From assembly GCA_018333605.1 (NCBI GenBank), contig JAGXSV010000002.1:1-64000 (forward strand): a stretch of DNA of 64,000 nt, written 5' to 3'. Shown in pieces: positions 28,723-38,315 of the stretch. The notes beneath the pieces are model-generated. The model saw only the letters and a list, made by a program, of their open reading frames with translations. It had not been told where the DNA came from and did no database searches. The position numbers and the translations under genes are program-made. The DNA is from Hydrogenophaga sp. GTDB lineage: Bacteria > Pseudomonadota > Gammaproteobacteria > Burkholderiales > Burkholderiaceae_C. Position 1 is the stretch's first letter. Every line of letters begins with the position of its first letter.

Positions 28723-29169
28723 ATGACATTGCAAAAAATCCTGGTGGCCCTGGCGGGCATCGTGCTGGTGGCCATGGCGTACCAGACCTACGGCTGGCCC
28801 GGCGTGGCCGCGGCGCTGGGCGCCGTGATGATGTGGGTGATGCTGCACTTCACCCGGCTCATGACCGTGCTCAAGCGCGCCGCCAACCGCCCCATTGGCC
28901 ATGTCGGCAGCGCCGTCATGTTCAACGTCAAGCTCAAACGCGGCGTCACGCTCATGCACGTGATCGCCATGACGCGCTCGCTGGGCGAGCGCCTCTCGCC
29001 CGAGGGCGAGGAGCCCGAGCGTTTTCGCTGGACCGACACCGGCGGCTCCGCCGTGACCGCCGACTTTCAAGGCGGCAAGCTGGTGCAGTGGACCCTGCAG
29101 CGCCCCCCGCCGGACGAGGGAATGCCAGCCTCCAGCGTCGCTGCGCCAGCACCCGGCACGGCGCCGTAA
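28723..29169 (+). CDS. Small membrane protein of unknown function
   Basis: 148 residues with two N-terminal membrane helices (ILVALAGIVLVAMAYQTYG and GVAAALGAVMMWVMLHFTRLM), followed by a soluble region VLKRAANRPIGHVGSAVMFNVKLKRGVTLMHVIAMTRSLGERL and a short Pro/Ala-rich tail. The soluble part reads like a charged beta-rich domain. I do not recognise a named family. It lies between radA and ilvE in the same direction, with clear codon-position GC bias supporting it as real. Confidence 0.7.
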   Translation: MTLQKILVALAGIVLVAMAYQTYGWPGVAAALGAVMMWVMLHFTRLMTVLKRAANRPIGHVGSAVMFNVKLKRGVTLMHVIAMTRSLGERLSPEGEEPERFRWTDTGGSAVTADFQGGKLVQWTLQRPPPDEGMPASSVAAPAPGTAP

Positions 29170-29231
29170 AATCAGCGGGTTAAGCAGGCGACACGTCTGC
29201 CGCCACCCAACCCCCTCAAAGGACACCGCAC

Positions 29232-30185
29232 ATGAGCCCCGTAGTTCCCTCGATGTCAGACCGCGACGGCAAGATCTGGATGGACGGCCAGATGGTCGAC
29301 TGGCGCGACGCCAAGATCCACGTCCTGACGCACACCCTGCACTACGGCTGCGGTGCCTTTGAGGGTGTGCGGGCTTACAAAACGGCCGATGGCGGCACCG
29401 CCATTTTCCGGCTCGAAGAGCACACCGAACGCCTGTTCAACAGCGCCAAGATTCTGCGCATGAAGCTGCCGTTCACCAAAGAAGAAGTGAACGAAGCCCA
29501 AAAAGCCGTGGTGCGTGAAAACAAGCTGGAAAGCGCCTACATCCGCCCCCTGACCTGGATCGGCGACAAAAAACTCGGCGTGTCCCCCAAAGGCAACACC
29601 ATCCACCTGATGGTGGCGGCCTGGTTGTGGGGCGCCTATCTGGGCGAAGACGGCCTGAAGCGCGGCATCCGCGTGAAAACCAGCAGCTACACCCGCCACC
29701 ACGTCAACATCACCATGACGCAGGCCAAGGCGGTGAGCAACTACACCAACAGCATTCTGGCCAACATGGAAGTGACCGACGAGGGCTACGACGAAGCCCT
29801 GTTGCTGGACACCTCGGGTTTTGTGAGCGAAGGCGCCGGCGAAAACATCTTCGTCATCAAAAACGGCGTGATCTACACGCCCGACCTGTCGGCCGGCGCG
29901 CTCAACGGCATCACCCGCAACACCGTGTTCCACATCGCCAAAGACCTGGGGCTGGAGATCGTGCAAAAGCGCATCACCCGCGACGAGGTCTACATCGCCG
30001 ACGAAGCCTTCTTCACCGGCACCGCCGCCGAAGTGACGCCCATCCGCGAACTCGACCGCATCGAACTCGGCAAAGATGACTACGTGGGCAGCCGCGGCCC
30101 CATCACCGAAAAGATCCAGAGCGCGTTCTTCGACATCGTCGGCGGCCGCAACCCCCAATACGCCCACTGGCTCACGCAGGTTTAA
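29232..30185 (+). CDS. ilvE: Branched-chain amino acid aminotransferase
   Basis: PLP enzyme (fold type IV) making leucine, isoleucine and valine from their 2-keto acids. The 317-residue protein shows HYGCGAFEGVRAY, the PLP lysine K166 in TMTQAKAVSNYTNSIL, DTSGFVSEGAGENIFVI, GITRNTV and EAFFTGTAAEVTPI. AAGGA precedes ATG 29232. It is followed 11 bp later by the small zinc-finger gene. Confidence 0.97.
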   Translation: MSPVVPSMSDRDGKIWMDGQMVDWRDAKIHVLTHTLHYGCGAFEGVRAYKTADGGTAIFRLEEHTERLFNSAKILRMKLPFTKEEVNEAQKAVVRENKLESAYIRPLTWIGDKKLGVSPKGNTIHLMVAAWLWGAYLGEDGLKRGIRVKTSSYTRHHVNITMTQAKAVSNYTNSILANMEVTDEGYDEALLLDTSGFVSEGAGENIFVIKNGVIYTPDLSAGALNGITRNTVFHIAKDLGLEIVQKRITRDEVYIADEAFFTGTAAEVTPIRELDRIELGKDDYVGSRGPITEKIQSAFFDIVGGRNPQYAHWLTQV

Positions 30186-30196
30186 GGCCTACCACC

Positions 30197-30403
30197 ATGA
30201 GCAACGCTGCCATTGAACTGAGCGCCAAAGACCTCAACACCCACGGCGGGGTGTTCTGCCCCAGCCCGCTGGCCGACATGAAACTGTGGAACACCCACCC
30301 CAAGGTGTACCTGGACGTGGCCAAAACCGGTGAGGCGCGCTGCCCGTATTGCGGGACGGTTTACCGGCTGAAGGCGGGCGAAACGGTTGGGCATGGGCAT
30401 TAA
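30197..30403 (+). CDS. Small zinc-finger (zf-CHCC-like) protein
   Basis: 68 residues, starting MSNAAIELSAKDLNTHGGVF, with probable zinc ligands in THGGVFCP and the C-terminal CPYCGTVYRL. This is the short bacterial family related to the NDUFS6 zinc domain. Its function is unknown. It lies directly after ilvE (11 bp) and 9 bp before a glycosyltransferase-like gene, bridging housekeeping genes and the polysaccharide locus. Confidence 0.85.
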   Translation: MSNAAIELSAKDLNTHGGVFCPSPLADMKLWNTHPKVYLDVAKTGEARCPYCGTVYRLKAGETVGHGH

Positions 30404-30412
30404 GCCCCGCTT

Positions 30413-31111
30413 ATGAGACCGTCTGCAACCCTGTGCCTCACGATCGGAAACCGACCGGAGCAGCTTCGGCAAACGCTGACGAGCTTGCTCGGTCACATTG
30501 CCTTTGACGAGGTCATCGCGGTCAATGACTTTGGTGATGAGCCCACGAACAGCGTGTTTCGCGAGCTGTGTCCGTCAGGCACATTGATCGTGCAGGAGCG
30601 CCAGATGGGCCACCATATCGCGGCTGACGCGATGTACGAGCGCATCACTACACCTTACGTTTTTCATTGTGAAGACGACTGGGTGTTCGAAACTGCGCCC
30701 GACTTGTCTGGTGCACAAGCACTGCTTCAAGACAGCAGAGCAAGCATGGTGTGTTTCCGTGCCGTAGAGGATGTGCTGCACGACAAACCCCTGCACTTCA
30801 AGCCTGCCAGGCACGAATTCAACGGCCAAAAAACATGGCGCCTTGATCATTTGCACAAACAGTGGCACGGGTTTACTTTTAACCCCCATTTCAGTGCTCT
30901 TTCGCTCTGGAAAGAGCTTGGCGGTTTTTCTCGCTTCAACGCTGAAAAAGACATCTCAGCTGCAATTCGCGCGCAAGGCCGTTTCGTCGTCTACGCAGAC
31001 CCCGGTGCGTGTCGTCATATTGGAGATGGCGTGAGCGTGAGTGGCACCAATCGAAAATCTCTGTCCAAACACATAAAGGCGTGGATCAGGTCCAAACGCG
31101 ATCGCGCTTAA
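30413..31111 (+). CDS. Glycosyltransferase-like protein (GT-A fold)
   Basis: A 232-residue protein with the features of a family 2-type nucleotide-sugar binding domain: LCLTIGNRPEQLRQTLTSLL, DEVIAVNDFGDE, and a DXD-like acidic motif in FHCEDDWVFE. The C-terminal half ends FNAEKDISAAIRAQ..GACRHIGDG, as in some surface-glycan transferases. The donor sugar and acceptor are unknown. It opens the polysaccharide locus. Confidence 0.75.
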   Translation: MRPSATLCLTIGNRPEQLRQTLTSLLGHIAFDEVIAVNDFGDEPTNSVFRELCPSGTLIVQERQMGHHIAADAMYERITTPYVFHCEDDWVFETAPDLSGAQALLQDSRASMVCFRAVEDVLHDKPLHFKPARHEFNGQKTWRLDHLHKQWHGFTFNPHFSALSLWKELGGFSRFNAEKDISAAIRAQGRFVVYADPGACRHIGDGVSVSGTNRKSLSKHIKAWIRSKRDRA

Positions 31112-31127
31112 CCCATCGCACTCCCCA

Positions 31128-31898
31128 ATGCCCCAACTCACCGTTGCCATCCTCACGCTCAATGAAGCCCGGCGCATAGCCAGTTGCATCCGCAGCGCGC
31201 ATTTTGCCGACCAGATCGTGGTGGTGGACAGCGCCAGCAAGGACGGCACTGCCGAAATTGCACGCTCCCTCGGCGCTGAGGTGCATGTGTATGACGACTG
31301 GCAAGGTTTTGCGGTGCAGCGCGACAGGCTTCTCACCCACGCCAAGGGTGACTACATTTTTTTCCTCGATGCAGACGAAGAGTTCACCCCGGAACTGGAA
31401 GCCGAGTTGAAAGCCGTTCTGGCCAGCGGTGACAAGTCCGTTTGGGAACTGCGGTGGATTCAGGTGGCGTTTGGCCGCCCGCTGACCCTCATGCGCAGTT
31501 CAGGCAGCGTGCAGCGGTTGTTTTGGCGTGCGGACATTGAGCGCTTTGAGGGCGTTGTTCATGAGCACGCCGTCCTGCGCGAACAACGGCCCTTGCGCCG
31601 TTTCAAGCACCGCTTGCTTCACCATTCCCGCGAAACCATTCACGGCAGCCTGCTGAAGCTTGCGCAATATGCGCAGTTGGGTGCGGTGAAGCGCGCTCGC
31701 CTGGGCAAGACGGGTGGCATCTTCCGCGGCTTTTTGTCGGCGGCATCCAATTTCTTCCGCCTCTATTTTTTGCAACGCGGCTTCATGTGTGGGCCGCAGG
31801 GCTTTCTGTATTGTCTGTTTGTCAGTCTTGAGAGTTTTTTCCGCTATGTGGCCTTGAGGTACGACCGCAGCCACATGCAAACGCTGCCCAAGCGCTGA
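31128..31898 (+). CDS. Glycosyltransferase family 2 (WaaE/KdtX-like)
   Basis: 256 residues with LTVAILTLNEARRIASCIRSAHFADQIVVVDSASKDGT and the metal-binding FFLDADEEFTPEL. The C-terminal region YFLQRGFMCGPQGFLYCLFVSLESFFRYVALRYD is typical of the WaaE/KdtX group, which add glucose to LPS inner core. The substrate is inferred only from family. It lies 16 bp after the preceding glycosyltransferase-like gene. Confidence 0.88.
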   Translation: MPQLTVAILTLNEARRIASCIRSAHFADQIVVVDSASKDGTAEIARSLGAEVHVYDDWQGFAVQRDRLLTHAKGDYIFFLDADEEFTPELEAELKAVLASGDKSVWELRWIQVAFGRPLTLMRSSGSVQRLFWRADIERFEGVVHEHAVLREQRPLRRFKHRLLHHSRETIHGSLLKLAQYAQLGAVKRARLGKTGGIFRGFLSAASNFFRLYFLQRGFMCGPQGFLYCLFVSLESFFRYVALRYDRSHMQTLPKR

Positions 31899-31925
31899 TC
31901 GCCTTGCCCCGTGCAAGACACACCC

Positions 31926-33149
31926 ATGCAGACACGCTTTCTGTTCGTCATGTTGCTCTGTCTGTCGGTTTCGTCGCTCCATACGAAACTGGCCGGGCTG
32001 GCTTGGCTGCTTCTTTTGATAGCAGCCCTCTCATCACTTCGACGCCACGCCCACGCCCCGCATCAGGACATCAGTCTTGCCCTGCGCCACTGGCTGATAG
32101 GCGTGACTTGTTTTCTGGCCACGAGTGCGGCCTTGGCTTTGATCTGGCCGGAACCCGGTTTCGAGGTGAGCAGCGATATCAACACAGGCTTTCGCTTGCT
32201 GGCTGCGGCGGTGGCCACGGCGGTCCTCGTTCAGCGCATGGATCCCCTGCGCAACCCGATTCGCCACGCAAGCACGGCGGCAGCGGTGGCGCTGGCGCTG
32301 GGTTTTCTGCTGACCCTGCTGGTGAGTCGGCCACTGCTGCCCTCGCACCCCATTCCGTGGGCGGTCAGCATGTCGATCTGGGTGGCGTTCCTGCTTCCCC
32401 AGGCCATGTCCAACGAAACGCCGAAGCACTGGGTCTGGGCCTACGGTGGTGCGGCCACGTTGGGCATTGTCGCGGTGCTGCTGTCCGAATCCCGGGGTGC
32501 GTATGCCATCGCCGTGTGGCCACTCATCTTGCTGGTGGCCAACAGCCTCCGGCACCATCGCCAAGCGGCGGTGCGGGCGGGCTGGCTGGGTACGCTGAGC
32601 GTTTGCCTGCTTGCCGCCTCGGTGCTGATGCCTCAGGACCCCCTGCGTTTGCGTTTGGCCTGGAACGAGGTCAACTCGGCCTTGAAAACGCAAGACTTCA
32701 ACACCTCACTGGGCGCACGGGTGTACCTCTTCCAGACCGGCTGGGCGGGTTTTATGGAATCACCCTGGATCGGCATCGGGGCGACCGAGCGCATCAACCG
32801 ATTGCAAAGCGCCGGGCTAGATCTTCCGGCAGCAGACGCAGAGCGCCACAGCCTGGTCCGCACGCTGGGTCATGTGCACAACCAGTACCTGCACCAGGCT
32901 ATGGATGGTGGCTTGCTCGGTTTGTCCGGTTTGCTGGCCCTGCTTGGCGGCTTGGTGGCTGCGGCCTGGCGTCTGCGAAAGACCCATCGGATCGCATCCC
33001 AGCAGCTGGGTGGCATGGCTTTTGTGCACGGCATCGCTGGCCTGAGTAACGTCAACTTTGCCCACAACTACTACGCACTGATGCTGGGAATGGGTGTCAC
33101 CCTCGCGCTACTACAGGCCGCGATGGCCCCACAAAAAGTCAACGGTTAA
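31926..33149 (+). CDS. O-antigen ligase / polymerase-like membrane protein
   Basis: A 407-residue protein with about ten to twelve hydrophobic segments and a Wzy_C-type periplasmic loop. Key elements are [14 protein letters not shown] (ligase-type Arg) and [28 protein letters not shown] near the C terminus, the His-containing loop of WaaL-type ligases. It may attach O-antigen to lipid A-core. ATG 31926 is chosen over GTG 31911. It stands between the core-type glycosyltransferases and rfbB, consistent with a ligase role. Confidence 0.85.
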   Translation: MQTRFLFVMLLCLSVSSLHTKLAGLAWLLLLIAALSSLRRHAHAPHQDISLALRHWLIGVTCFLATSAALALIWPEPGFEVSSDINTGFRLLAAAVATAVLVQRMDPLRNPIRHASTAAAVALALGFLLTLLVSRPLLPSHPIPWAVSMSIWVAFLLPQAMSNETPKHWVWAYGGAATLGIVAVLLSESRGAYAIAVWPLILLVANSLRHHRQAAVRAGWLGTLSVCLLAASVLMPQDPLRLRLAWNEVNSALKTQDFNTSLGARVYLFQTGWAGFMESPWIGIGATERINRLQSAGLDLPAADAERHSLVRTLGHVHNQYLHQAMDGGLLGLSGLLALLGGLVAAAWRLRKTHRIASQQLGGMAFVHGIAGLSNVNFAHNYYALMLGMGVTLALLQAAMAPQKVNG

Positions 33150-33181
33150 ACTCGCTGGTTCAAGATGACCCAGGGGGAAAA

Positions 33182-34243
33182 ATGATTTTAGTCACCGGCG
33201 GCGCCGGCTTCATCGGCGCCAACTTCGTGCTCGACTGGCTCGCTCAACACCATGAGCCAGTTGTCAATCTCGACAAGCTCACCTACGCAGGCAACCTCGA
33301 AACCCTGGCCAGCCTGCAGGGCGATGCGCGCCATGTGTTCGTGCAGGGCGACATTGGCGACGCTGCCCTGGTGGCCCGCCTGCTGGCCGAGCACCGGCCG
33401 CGCGCGGTGGTGAACTTTGCGGCCGAAAGCCATGTGGACCGCTCCATCCACGGCCCGGAAGATTTCATCCAGACCAACATCGTGGGCACCTTTCACCTGC
33501 TGGAAGCGGTGCGCGCTTACTGGGGTGGTTTGCAGGGCACCGAGCGCGAAGCGTTTCGCTTGCTGCATGTGTCCACCGACGAGGTGTATGGCAGCCTGGG
33601 CAAGGACGACCCGGCGTTCACCGAAACCCACCGCTACGAGCCGAACAGCCCGTATTCGGCCAGCAAGGCCGCCAGCGACCACCTGGTGCGCGCCTACCAC
33701 CACACCTACGGCCTGCCGGTGCTCACCACCAACTGCAGCAACAACTACGGCCCGTTTCACTTCCCTGAAAAGCTCATCCCGCTGATGATCGTGAACGCGC
33801 TGGCGGGCAAAGCCCTGCCGGTGTATGGCGACGGCATGCAGGTGCGCGACTGGCTGTACGTGAAGGACCATTGCAGCGCCATTCGCCGCGTGCTCGAAGC
33901 CGGCCGCCTGGGCGAGGTGTACAACGTGGGCGGCTGGAACGAGAAGCCCAACATTGAAATCGTCAACACCGTGTGTGCACTGCTCGACGAACTGCGCCCG
34001 CGCGCCGATGGCCAGCGGTACGCCAGCCAGATCAGCTTTGTTGCCGACCGCCCCGGGCACGACCGGCGCTACGCCATTGACGCGCGCAAGCTGGAGGCCG
34101 AACTGGGCTGGAAGCCGGCCGAAACGTTTGAGAGCGGCATTCGCAAAACGGTGCAGTGGTACCTGGACAACCCGGACTGGGTGGCGCATGTGCAAAGCGG
34201 TGCCTACCGCGAATGGGTGGGCAAGCACTACAGCCCAGCGTGA
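33182..34243 (+). CDS. rfbB: dTDP-glucose 4,6-dehydratase
   Basis: Second step of dTDP-L-rhamnose synthesis. The 353-residue extended SDR has GGAGFIG at residues 6-12, the catalytic TDE at 132-134 and YSASK with Y158 and K162. [17 protein letters not shown] and [11 protein letters not shown] are family hallmarks. A good RBS (AGGGGGAAAA) precedes ATG 33182. It starts the rhamnose gene block rfbB-rfbD-[mntA-hepT]-rfbA-rfbC. Confidence 0.98.
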   Translation: MILVTGGAGFIGANFVLDWLAQHHEPVVNLDKLTYAGNLETLASLQGDARHVFVQGDIGDAALVARLLAEHRPRAVVNFAAESHVDRSIHGPEDFIQTNIVGTFHLLEAVRAYWGGLQGTEREAFRLLHVSTDEVYGSLGKDDPAFTETHRYEPNSPYSASKAASDHLVRAYHHTYGLPVLTTNCSNNYGPFHFPEKLIPLMIVNALAGKALPVYGDGMQVRDWLYVKDHCSAIRRVLEAGRLGEVYNVGGWNEKPNIEIVNTVCALLDELRPRADGQRYASQISFVADRPGHDRRYAIDARKLEAELGWKPAETFESGIRKTVQWYLDNPDWVAHVQSGAYREWVGKHYSPA

Positions 34244-34316
34244 ACACCTGCTTCACCAAGGCTGAGACTCGTTGTTCTGTCGACGAGAACGTTTGTACTC
34301 GCATGGAGAACACCAT

Positions 34317-35216
34317 ATGAAAATTCTTTTGCTGGGCCCCAACGGCCAAGTGGGGTGGGAACTGCAGCGCAGCCTGGCGCCCTTTGGTGAGCTGGTGGCG
34401 CTGGACCGCCACAGCACCGAAGCCGAAGGCGGTTGCGGCGACCTGACCCAACTGGACGCCCTGGGCCAAACCGTGCGGGCGCTGCGGCCTGAGGTGATCG
34501 TCAACGCCGCCGCCCACACCGCCGTGGACAAAGCCGAAAGCGAACCCGAGCTGGCCCGCACCCTCAACGCGCTGGCCCCCGGCGTGCTGGCCGAAGCCGC
34601 GCACAGTGTGGGCGCGCTGCTGGTGCACTACTCCACAGACTACGTGTTTGACGGCACCGGCTCCACCCCCTGGGCGGAAGCTGCGCCGACCGGCCCGCTG
34701 AGCGTGTACGGCAGCACCAAGCTCGATGGCGAGCGCGCCATACAGGCCAGCGGGTGCCGCCACCTGATTTTTCGCACCAGCTGGGTGTATGCCGCACGCG
34801 GTGGCAACTTTGCCAAAACCATGCTGCGCCTGGCCGCAGAGCGCGAGCGCCTGACCGTGATTGACGACCAGTTCGGCGCGCCCACCGGGGCCGAGCTGAT
34901 TGCCGACGTCACGGCCCACGCCATCCGTCAGGTGTTGCAGCGCCCGCAGGACGCCGGCACCTACCACCTGGCCGCTGCGGGCGAAACCACCTGGAACGGC
35001 TATGCCCGCCACGTCATCGAAACGGCCCGCCGACTGCGCCCCGAAATGGCACTGGCGGTGCAGGACGTGGCTGCCGTGCCCACCAGCGCCTTCCCCACCC
35101 CGGCGCAGCGGCCGCACAATTCGCGTCTGGACACCACACGGCTGCAACAGACCTTTGGCCTGCGCCTGCCGGACTGGCGGCGAGGGGTGGACCGCATGTT
35201 GGTCGAGATTCTGTGA
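34317..35216 (+). CDS. rfbD: dTDP-4-dehydrorhamnose reductase
   Basis: Last step of dTDP-L-rhamnose synthesis. 299 residues with GPNGQVGWEL for NADPH, NAAAHTAVDKAE, STDYVFDG, YGSTKLDGE (catalytic Tyr and Lys) and RTSWVYAARGGNF. GGAGAA lies 7 nt before ATG 34317. It ends only 14 bp before the mntA start, so the toxin-antitoxin pair is transcribed with it. Confidence 0.97.
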   Translation: MKILLLGPNGQVGWELQRSLAPFGELVALDRHSTEAEGGCGDLTQLDALGQTVRALRPEVIVNAAAHTAVDKAESEPELARTLNALAPGVLAEAAHSVGALLVHYSTDYVFDGTGSTPWAEAAPTGPLSVYGSTKLDGERAIQASGCRHLIFRTSWVYAARGGNFAKTMLRLAAERERLTVIDDQFGAPTGAELIADVTAHAIRQVLQRPQDAGTYHLAAAGETTWNGYARHVIETARRLRPEMALAVQDVAAVPTSAFPTPAQRPHNSRLDTTRLQQTFGLRLPDWRRGVDRMLVEIL

Positions 35217-35230
35217 AACCCGGAGGATTG

Positions 35231-35650
35231 ATGAGCACCACGCCCCCCGGCCACACCAGCCCCCCTGCCACTGTGCCTGCTGCACTGATTGAGCTGCTGC
35301 GGCAACAGCCGCAGCTGGTGTTTTCTGTGCTGGTCGGCAGCCAGGCCACGGGCAACACCCACACTGGCAGCGACTGGGACATTGCGCTTCAATGGGCCCC
35401 TGAGGTGAACTGGATGGACATCCTGGGCCAAACAGAAGCCCTGCGCACCCAGCTGGCGCAGACACTGCACGTCTCGCCACAGGCCATTGACCTGATCGAT
35501 CTGCGCCGCGCCAATCTGGCCATGCGAGCCGCGGTGGCAGAAGAGGGCGTGCCACTGACAGGCACCGACGGCTTGGCGTGGATGCATTTTCTGCAGCGCA
35601 CCTGGCGCGAACTGGAACAGCACTACTGGGAGCAGCAGCATGCGGCTTGA
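35231..35650 (+). CDS. mntA: MntA-type nucleotidyltransferase antitoxin
   Basis: A 139-residue minimal nucleotidyltransferase. The GSX10DXD motif is exact: G36-S37, ten residues (QATGNTHTGS), then D48-W49-D50, followed by a third acidic residue in QAIDLIDL. In type VII systems MntA AMPylates the toxin HepT on a tyrosine and so inactivates it. GGAGG precedes ATG 35231. Its stop overlaps the hepT start by 11 nt. It is inserted between rfbD and rfbA. Confidence 0.88.
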   Translation: MSTTPPGHTSPPATVPAALIELLRQQPQLVFSVLVGSQATGNTHTGSDWDIALQWAPEVNWMDILGQTEALRTQLAQTLHVSPQAIDLIDLRRANLAMRAAVAEEGVPLTGTDGLAWMHFLQRTWRELEQHYWEQQHAA

Positions 35651-36065
35651 TCTGTACCAACTCGAAACAGCACGCATCGCAGCCGAACAAGGCGCACTGC
35701 TGGACCAGGCACGTGCCGTGATGCAGCAAGGCCAGGCACTGCGCCCGCTGGAGGACGCTGGCGTGCTGCATGCACTGCAGGTGCTGATCGAAAACGCCAT
35801 TGGCAAAGCCAAACAGTTGCTCAAAGCGGCTGGGCAGCCTGTGCCTGTTTCAGCGCACGATGCCTTTGCTGCACTGGCCACCCACCAATTGATTGACGCG
35901 GCCGATGTGCCGGCCTGGCACGCCGTCGTGGGGCTGCGCAACCGCATCGTGCACGACTACATGAACATCGACATGGTGCAGGTGCGCGCCTGGGTACAGG
36001 ACGGCAAGGACCACTTCGTGATCCGCTTCCTGCTCGAACCCTTCTCCATTCCTAACAAGACATGA
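35640..36065 (+). CDS. hepT: HepT-type HEPN toxin (predicted RNase)
   Basis: A 141-residue all-helical HEPN protein (DUF86/HepT). The RX4HXY motif is exact: R100-N-R-I-V-H105-D-Y107. R and H form the RNase site and Y is the residue AMPylated in characterised MntA/HepT pairs. It follows mntA with an 11-nt overlap and itself overlaps the rfbA start by 4 nt (ATGA), so it is translationally tied to the rhamnose genes. Composition matches its neighbours. The antitoxin-first order differs from the Shewanella pair. Confidence 0.88.
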   Translation: MRLDLYQLETARIAAEQGALLDQARAVMQQGQALRPLEDAGVLHALQVLIENAIGKAKQLLKAAGQPVPVSAHDAFAALATHQLIDAADVPAWHAVVGLRNRIVHDYMNIDMVQVRAWVQDGKDHFVIRFLLEPFSIPNKT

Positions 36066-36955
36066 CCACGACCCAACGCAAAGGCATCATCCTCGCGGGC
36101 GGCTCCGGCACCCGCCTGCACCCGGCCACGCTGGCCATCAGCAAGCAACTGCTGCCGGTGTACGACAAGCCGATGATCTATTACCCGCTGAGCACGCTGA
36201 TGCTCGCCGGCATCCGCGACGTGCTGATCATCAGCACGCCGCAGGACACGCCCCGCTTTCAGCAACTGCTGGGCGACGGCAGCGCCTGGGGCATGAACCT
36301 GCAATACGCCGTGCAACCCAGCCCAGACGGTCTGGCCCAGGCCTTCATCATTGGCGAGCAGTTTGTGGGCAATGCCCCCAGCGCCCTGGTGCTGGGCGAC
36401 AACATTTACTACGGCCACGACTTCAGCCACCTGCTGGCCGGTGCCGATGCCCAAAGCGGCGGCGCCACCGTGTTTGCCTACCATGTGCAAGACCCCGAGC
36501 GCTACGGCGTGGTGGCCTTTGACGCTGCTGGCAAAGCCAGCAGCATTGAAGAAAAACCGCTGCAGCCCAAGAGCAACTACGCCGTGACCGGCTTGTATTT
36601 TTACGACAACCAGGTCGTGGACATTGCCAAGGCCGTAAAGCCAAGCCCCAGGGGCGAGCTGGAGATCACGGCGGTGAACCAGACTTACCTGGACATGGGA
36701 CAACTCAACGTGCAGATCATGCAGCGCGGCTACGCCTGGCTGGACACGGGCACGCACGAAAGCCTGCTGGAAGCCAGCCAGTTCATTGCCACCCTGGAGC
36801 ACCGCCAAGGGCTGAAGATTGCCTGCCCGGAAGAAATTGCCTGGCGCCACGGCTGGATAAACAGCGCTGCGCTGGAAGCCCTGGCCCAGCCGTTGCTGAA
36901 AAACGGCTACGGCCAGTACTTGAAGCGCATCTTGAGCGAGAAGGTGTTTTCATGA
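36062..36955 (+). CDS. rfbA: Glucose-1-phosphate thymidylyltransferase
   Basis: First step of dTDP-rhamnose synthesis, using dTTP and glucose-1-phosphate. 297 residues with [61 protein letters not shown] and [14 protein letters not shown], all family markers. Its ATG overlaps the hepT stop (ATGA), and its own end overlaps rfbC by 4 nt. There is no sign of truncation from the adjacent toxin pair. Confidence 0.98.
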   Translation: MTTTQRKGIILAGGSGTRLHPATLAISKQLLPVYDKPMIYYPLSTLMLAGIRDVLIISTPQDTPRFQQLLGDGSAWGMNLQYAVQPSPDGLAQAFIIGEQFVGNAPSALVLGDNIYYGHDFSHLLAGADAQSGGATVFAYHVQDPERYGVVAFDAAGKASSIEEKPLQPKSNYAVTGLYFYDNQVVDIAKAVKPSPRGELEITAVNQTYLDMGQLNVQIMQRGYAWLDTGTHESLLEASQFIATLEHRQGLKIACPEEIAWRHGWINSAALEALAQPLLKNGYGQYLKRILSEKVFS

Positions 36956-37497
36956 AGGTAACCCCCACCGCCATCCCCGACGTGATGGTGATTGAGCCCA
37001 AAGTGTTTGGCGACGCACGCGGTTTTTTCTTTGAAAGCTTCAACCAGAATGCCTTCAACGACGCCACCGGCACCAATGAGAACTTTGTGCAGGACAACCA
37101 CAGCCGCAGCGCCAAGGGTGTACTGCGCGGCCTGCACTACCAACTGCAACAACCCCAGGGCAAGCTGGTGCGCGTGGTGCGCGGCGCGGTGTTTGACGTG
37201 GCAGTTGACATCCGCAAAAGCTCACCCACGTTTGGACAATGGGTGGGCGTGGAACTGAGCGAAGACAACCATAAACAGCTATGGGTACCTGCGGGGTTTG
37301 CCCATGGGTTCGTGGTTCTGAGCGAAACGGCGGACTTTTTGTACAAGACCACGGACTACTACGCTCCGGCGCATGAGCGGTGCATTGCTTGGGACGACCC
37401 CGCCATTGGCATTGAATGGCCAGCGGACATTGCGCCCCAACTATCGGCCAAAGACCAAGCTGGCCTTAGCCTCTCGCAAGCTGAGGTGTTTGCCTAA
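36952..37497 (+). CDS. rfbC: dTDP-4-dehydrorhamnose 3,5-epimerase
   Basis: Cupin epimerase, third step of dTDP-rhamnose synthesis. The 181 residues show [16 protein letters not shown], the catalytic His in [35 protein letters not shown] and [15 protein letters not shown]. The stop TAA shares its last A with the ATG of the next gene (TAATG), so coupling to the ABC permease is likely. Confidence 0.97.
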   Translation: MKVTPTAIPDVMVIEPKVFGDARGFFFESFNQNAFNDATGTNENFVQDNHSRSAKGVLRGLHYQLQQPQGKLVRVVRGAVFDVAVDIRKSSPTFGQWVGVELSEDNHKQLWVPAGFAHGFVVLSETADFLYKTTDYYAPAHERCIAWDDPAIGIEWPADIAPQLSAKDQAGLSLSQAEVFA

Positions 37498-38315
37498 TGC
37501 AAAACTTCTCTGCCTCGCCCCGCGAGATGCTGGCCAGCTTTTGGCGAAATAAGGGATTAATCCGAAGCTTGGTGCAACGCGAGGTGGTGGGACGCTATAA
37601 GGGTTCAATGCTGGGCATTTTCTGGTCGCTGGTCACGCCCATCTTCATGCTGGCGGTTTATACATTTGTGTTCAGCGTCGTCTTCAAGGCCCGCTGGGGC
37701 GCGGGCAGCGACTCAAAAACAGAATTTGCCTTGCTGTTGTTTGCCGGGCTCATTGTCTTCAACCTGTTTTCTGAATGTATAAGCCGCGCGCCAGGACTGA
37801 TTCTGGCCAACGTCAACTATGTCAAAAAGGTGGTTTTCCCACTCGAAGTGCTTCCCTGGGTCAGCATGGGCAGCGCACTTTTTCACTTCGCCGTTAGCCT
37901 GGGCGTGTGGCTGGTCGCCTATGGGGTACTTTTTGGAATGCCGCACTGGCAAGCCTTGCTGATGCCGCTTGTGGTGTTGCCGCTGGTGCTGTTTGTCATG
38001 GGACTGAACTGGGCCTTGGCCGCCTTGGGCGTGTACATACGCGACGTTGGCCAAATTATCGGCCTCAGCATCACCGTGCTCATGTTCTTAACCCCCATTT
38101 TTTACCCCGCTTCGGCACTACCCGAAGCCTACCGGCCGCTTATGCTTTTGAACCCCCTGACGCTACCCATAGAAATGGCTCGTGACTTACTCTATTGGGG
38201 AAAGCTGCCACACATTAACCAACTAGCCCTATACGCCCTCGCTTCCGGGGCCGTTGCCATGCTCGGTTTTGCCTGGTTTCAGAAGACCCGCAAAGGATTT
38301 GCAGATGTCATCTGA
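37497..38315 (+). CDS. wzm: ABC-2-type polysaccharide export permease
   Basis: Inner-membrane half of an ABC exporter for lipid-linked glycan. 272 residues with about six membrane helices. It has the ABC-2 N-terminal signature NKGLIRSLVQREVVGRYKGSMLGIFWSLVTP and LTPIFYPASALPEAYR near the C terminus. It directly follows rfbC and overlaps the ATP-binding gene, the standard wzm-wzt order. Confidence 0.95.
   Translation: MQNFSASPREMLASFWRNKGLIRSLVQREVVGRYKGSMLGIFWSLVTPIFMLAVYTFVFSVVFKARWGAGSDSKTEFALLLFAGLIVFNLFSECISRAPGLILANVNYVKKVVFPLEVLPWVSMGSALFHFAVSLGVWLVAYGVLFGMPHWQALLMPLVVLPLVLFVMGLNWALAALGVYIRDVGQIIGLSITVLMFLTPIFYPASALPEAYRPLMLLNPLTLPIEMARDLLYWGKLPHINQLALYALASGAVAMLGFAWFQKTRKGFADVI

Noticed and set aside
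34032..35771. Minus-strand frame of 579 codons opposite rfbD and mntA
   Set aside because: Shadow; the plus-strand genes have complete reductase and nucleotidyltransferase motifs.
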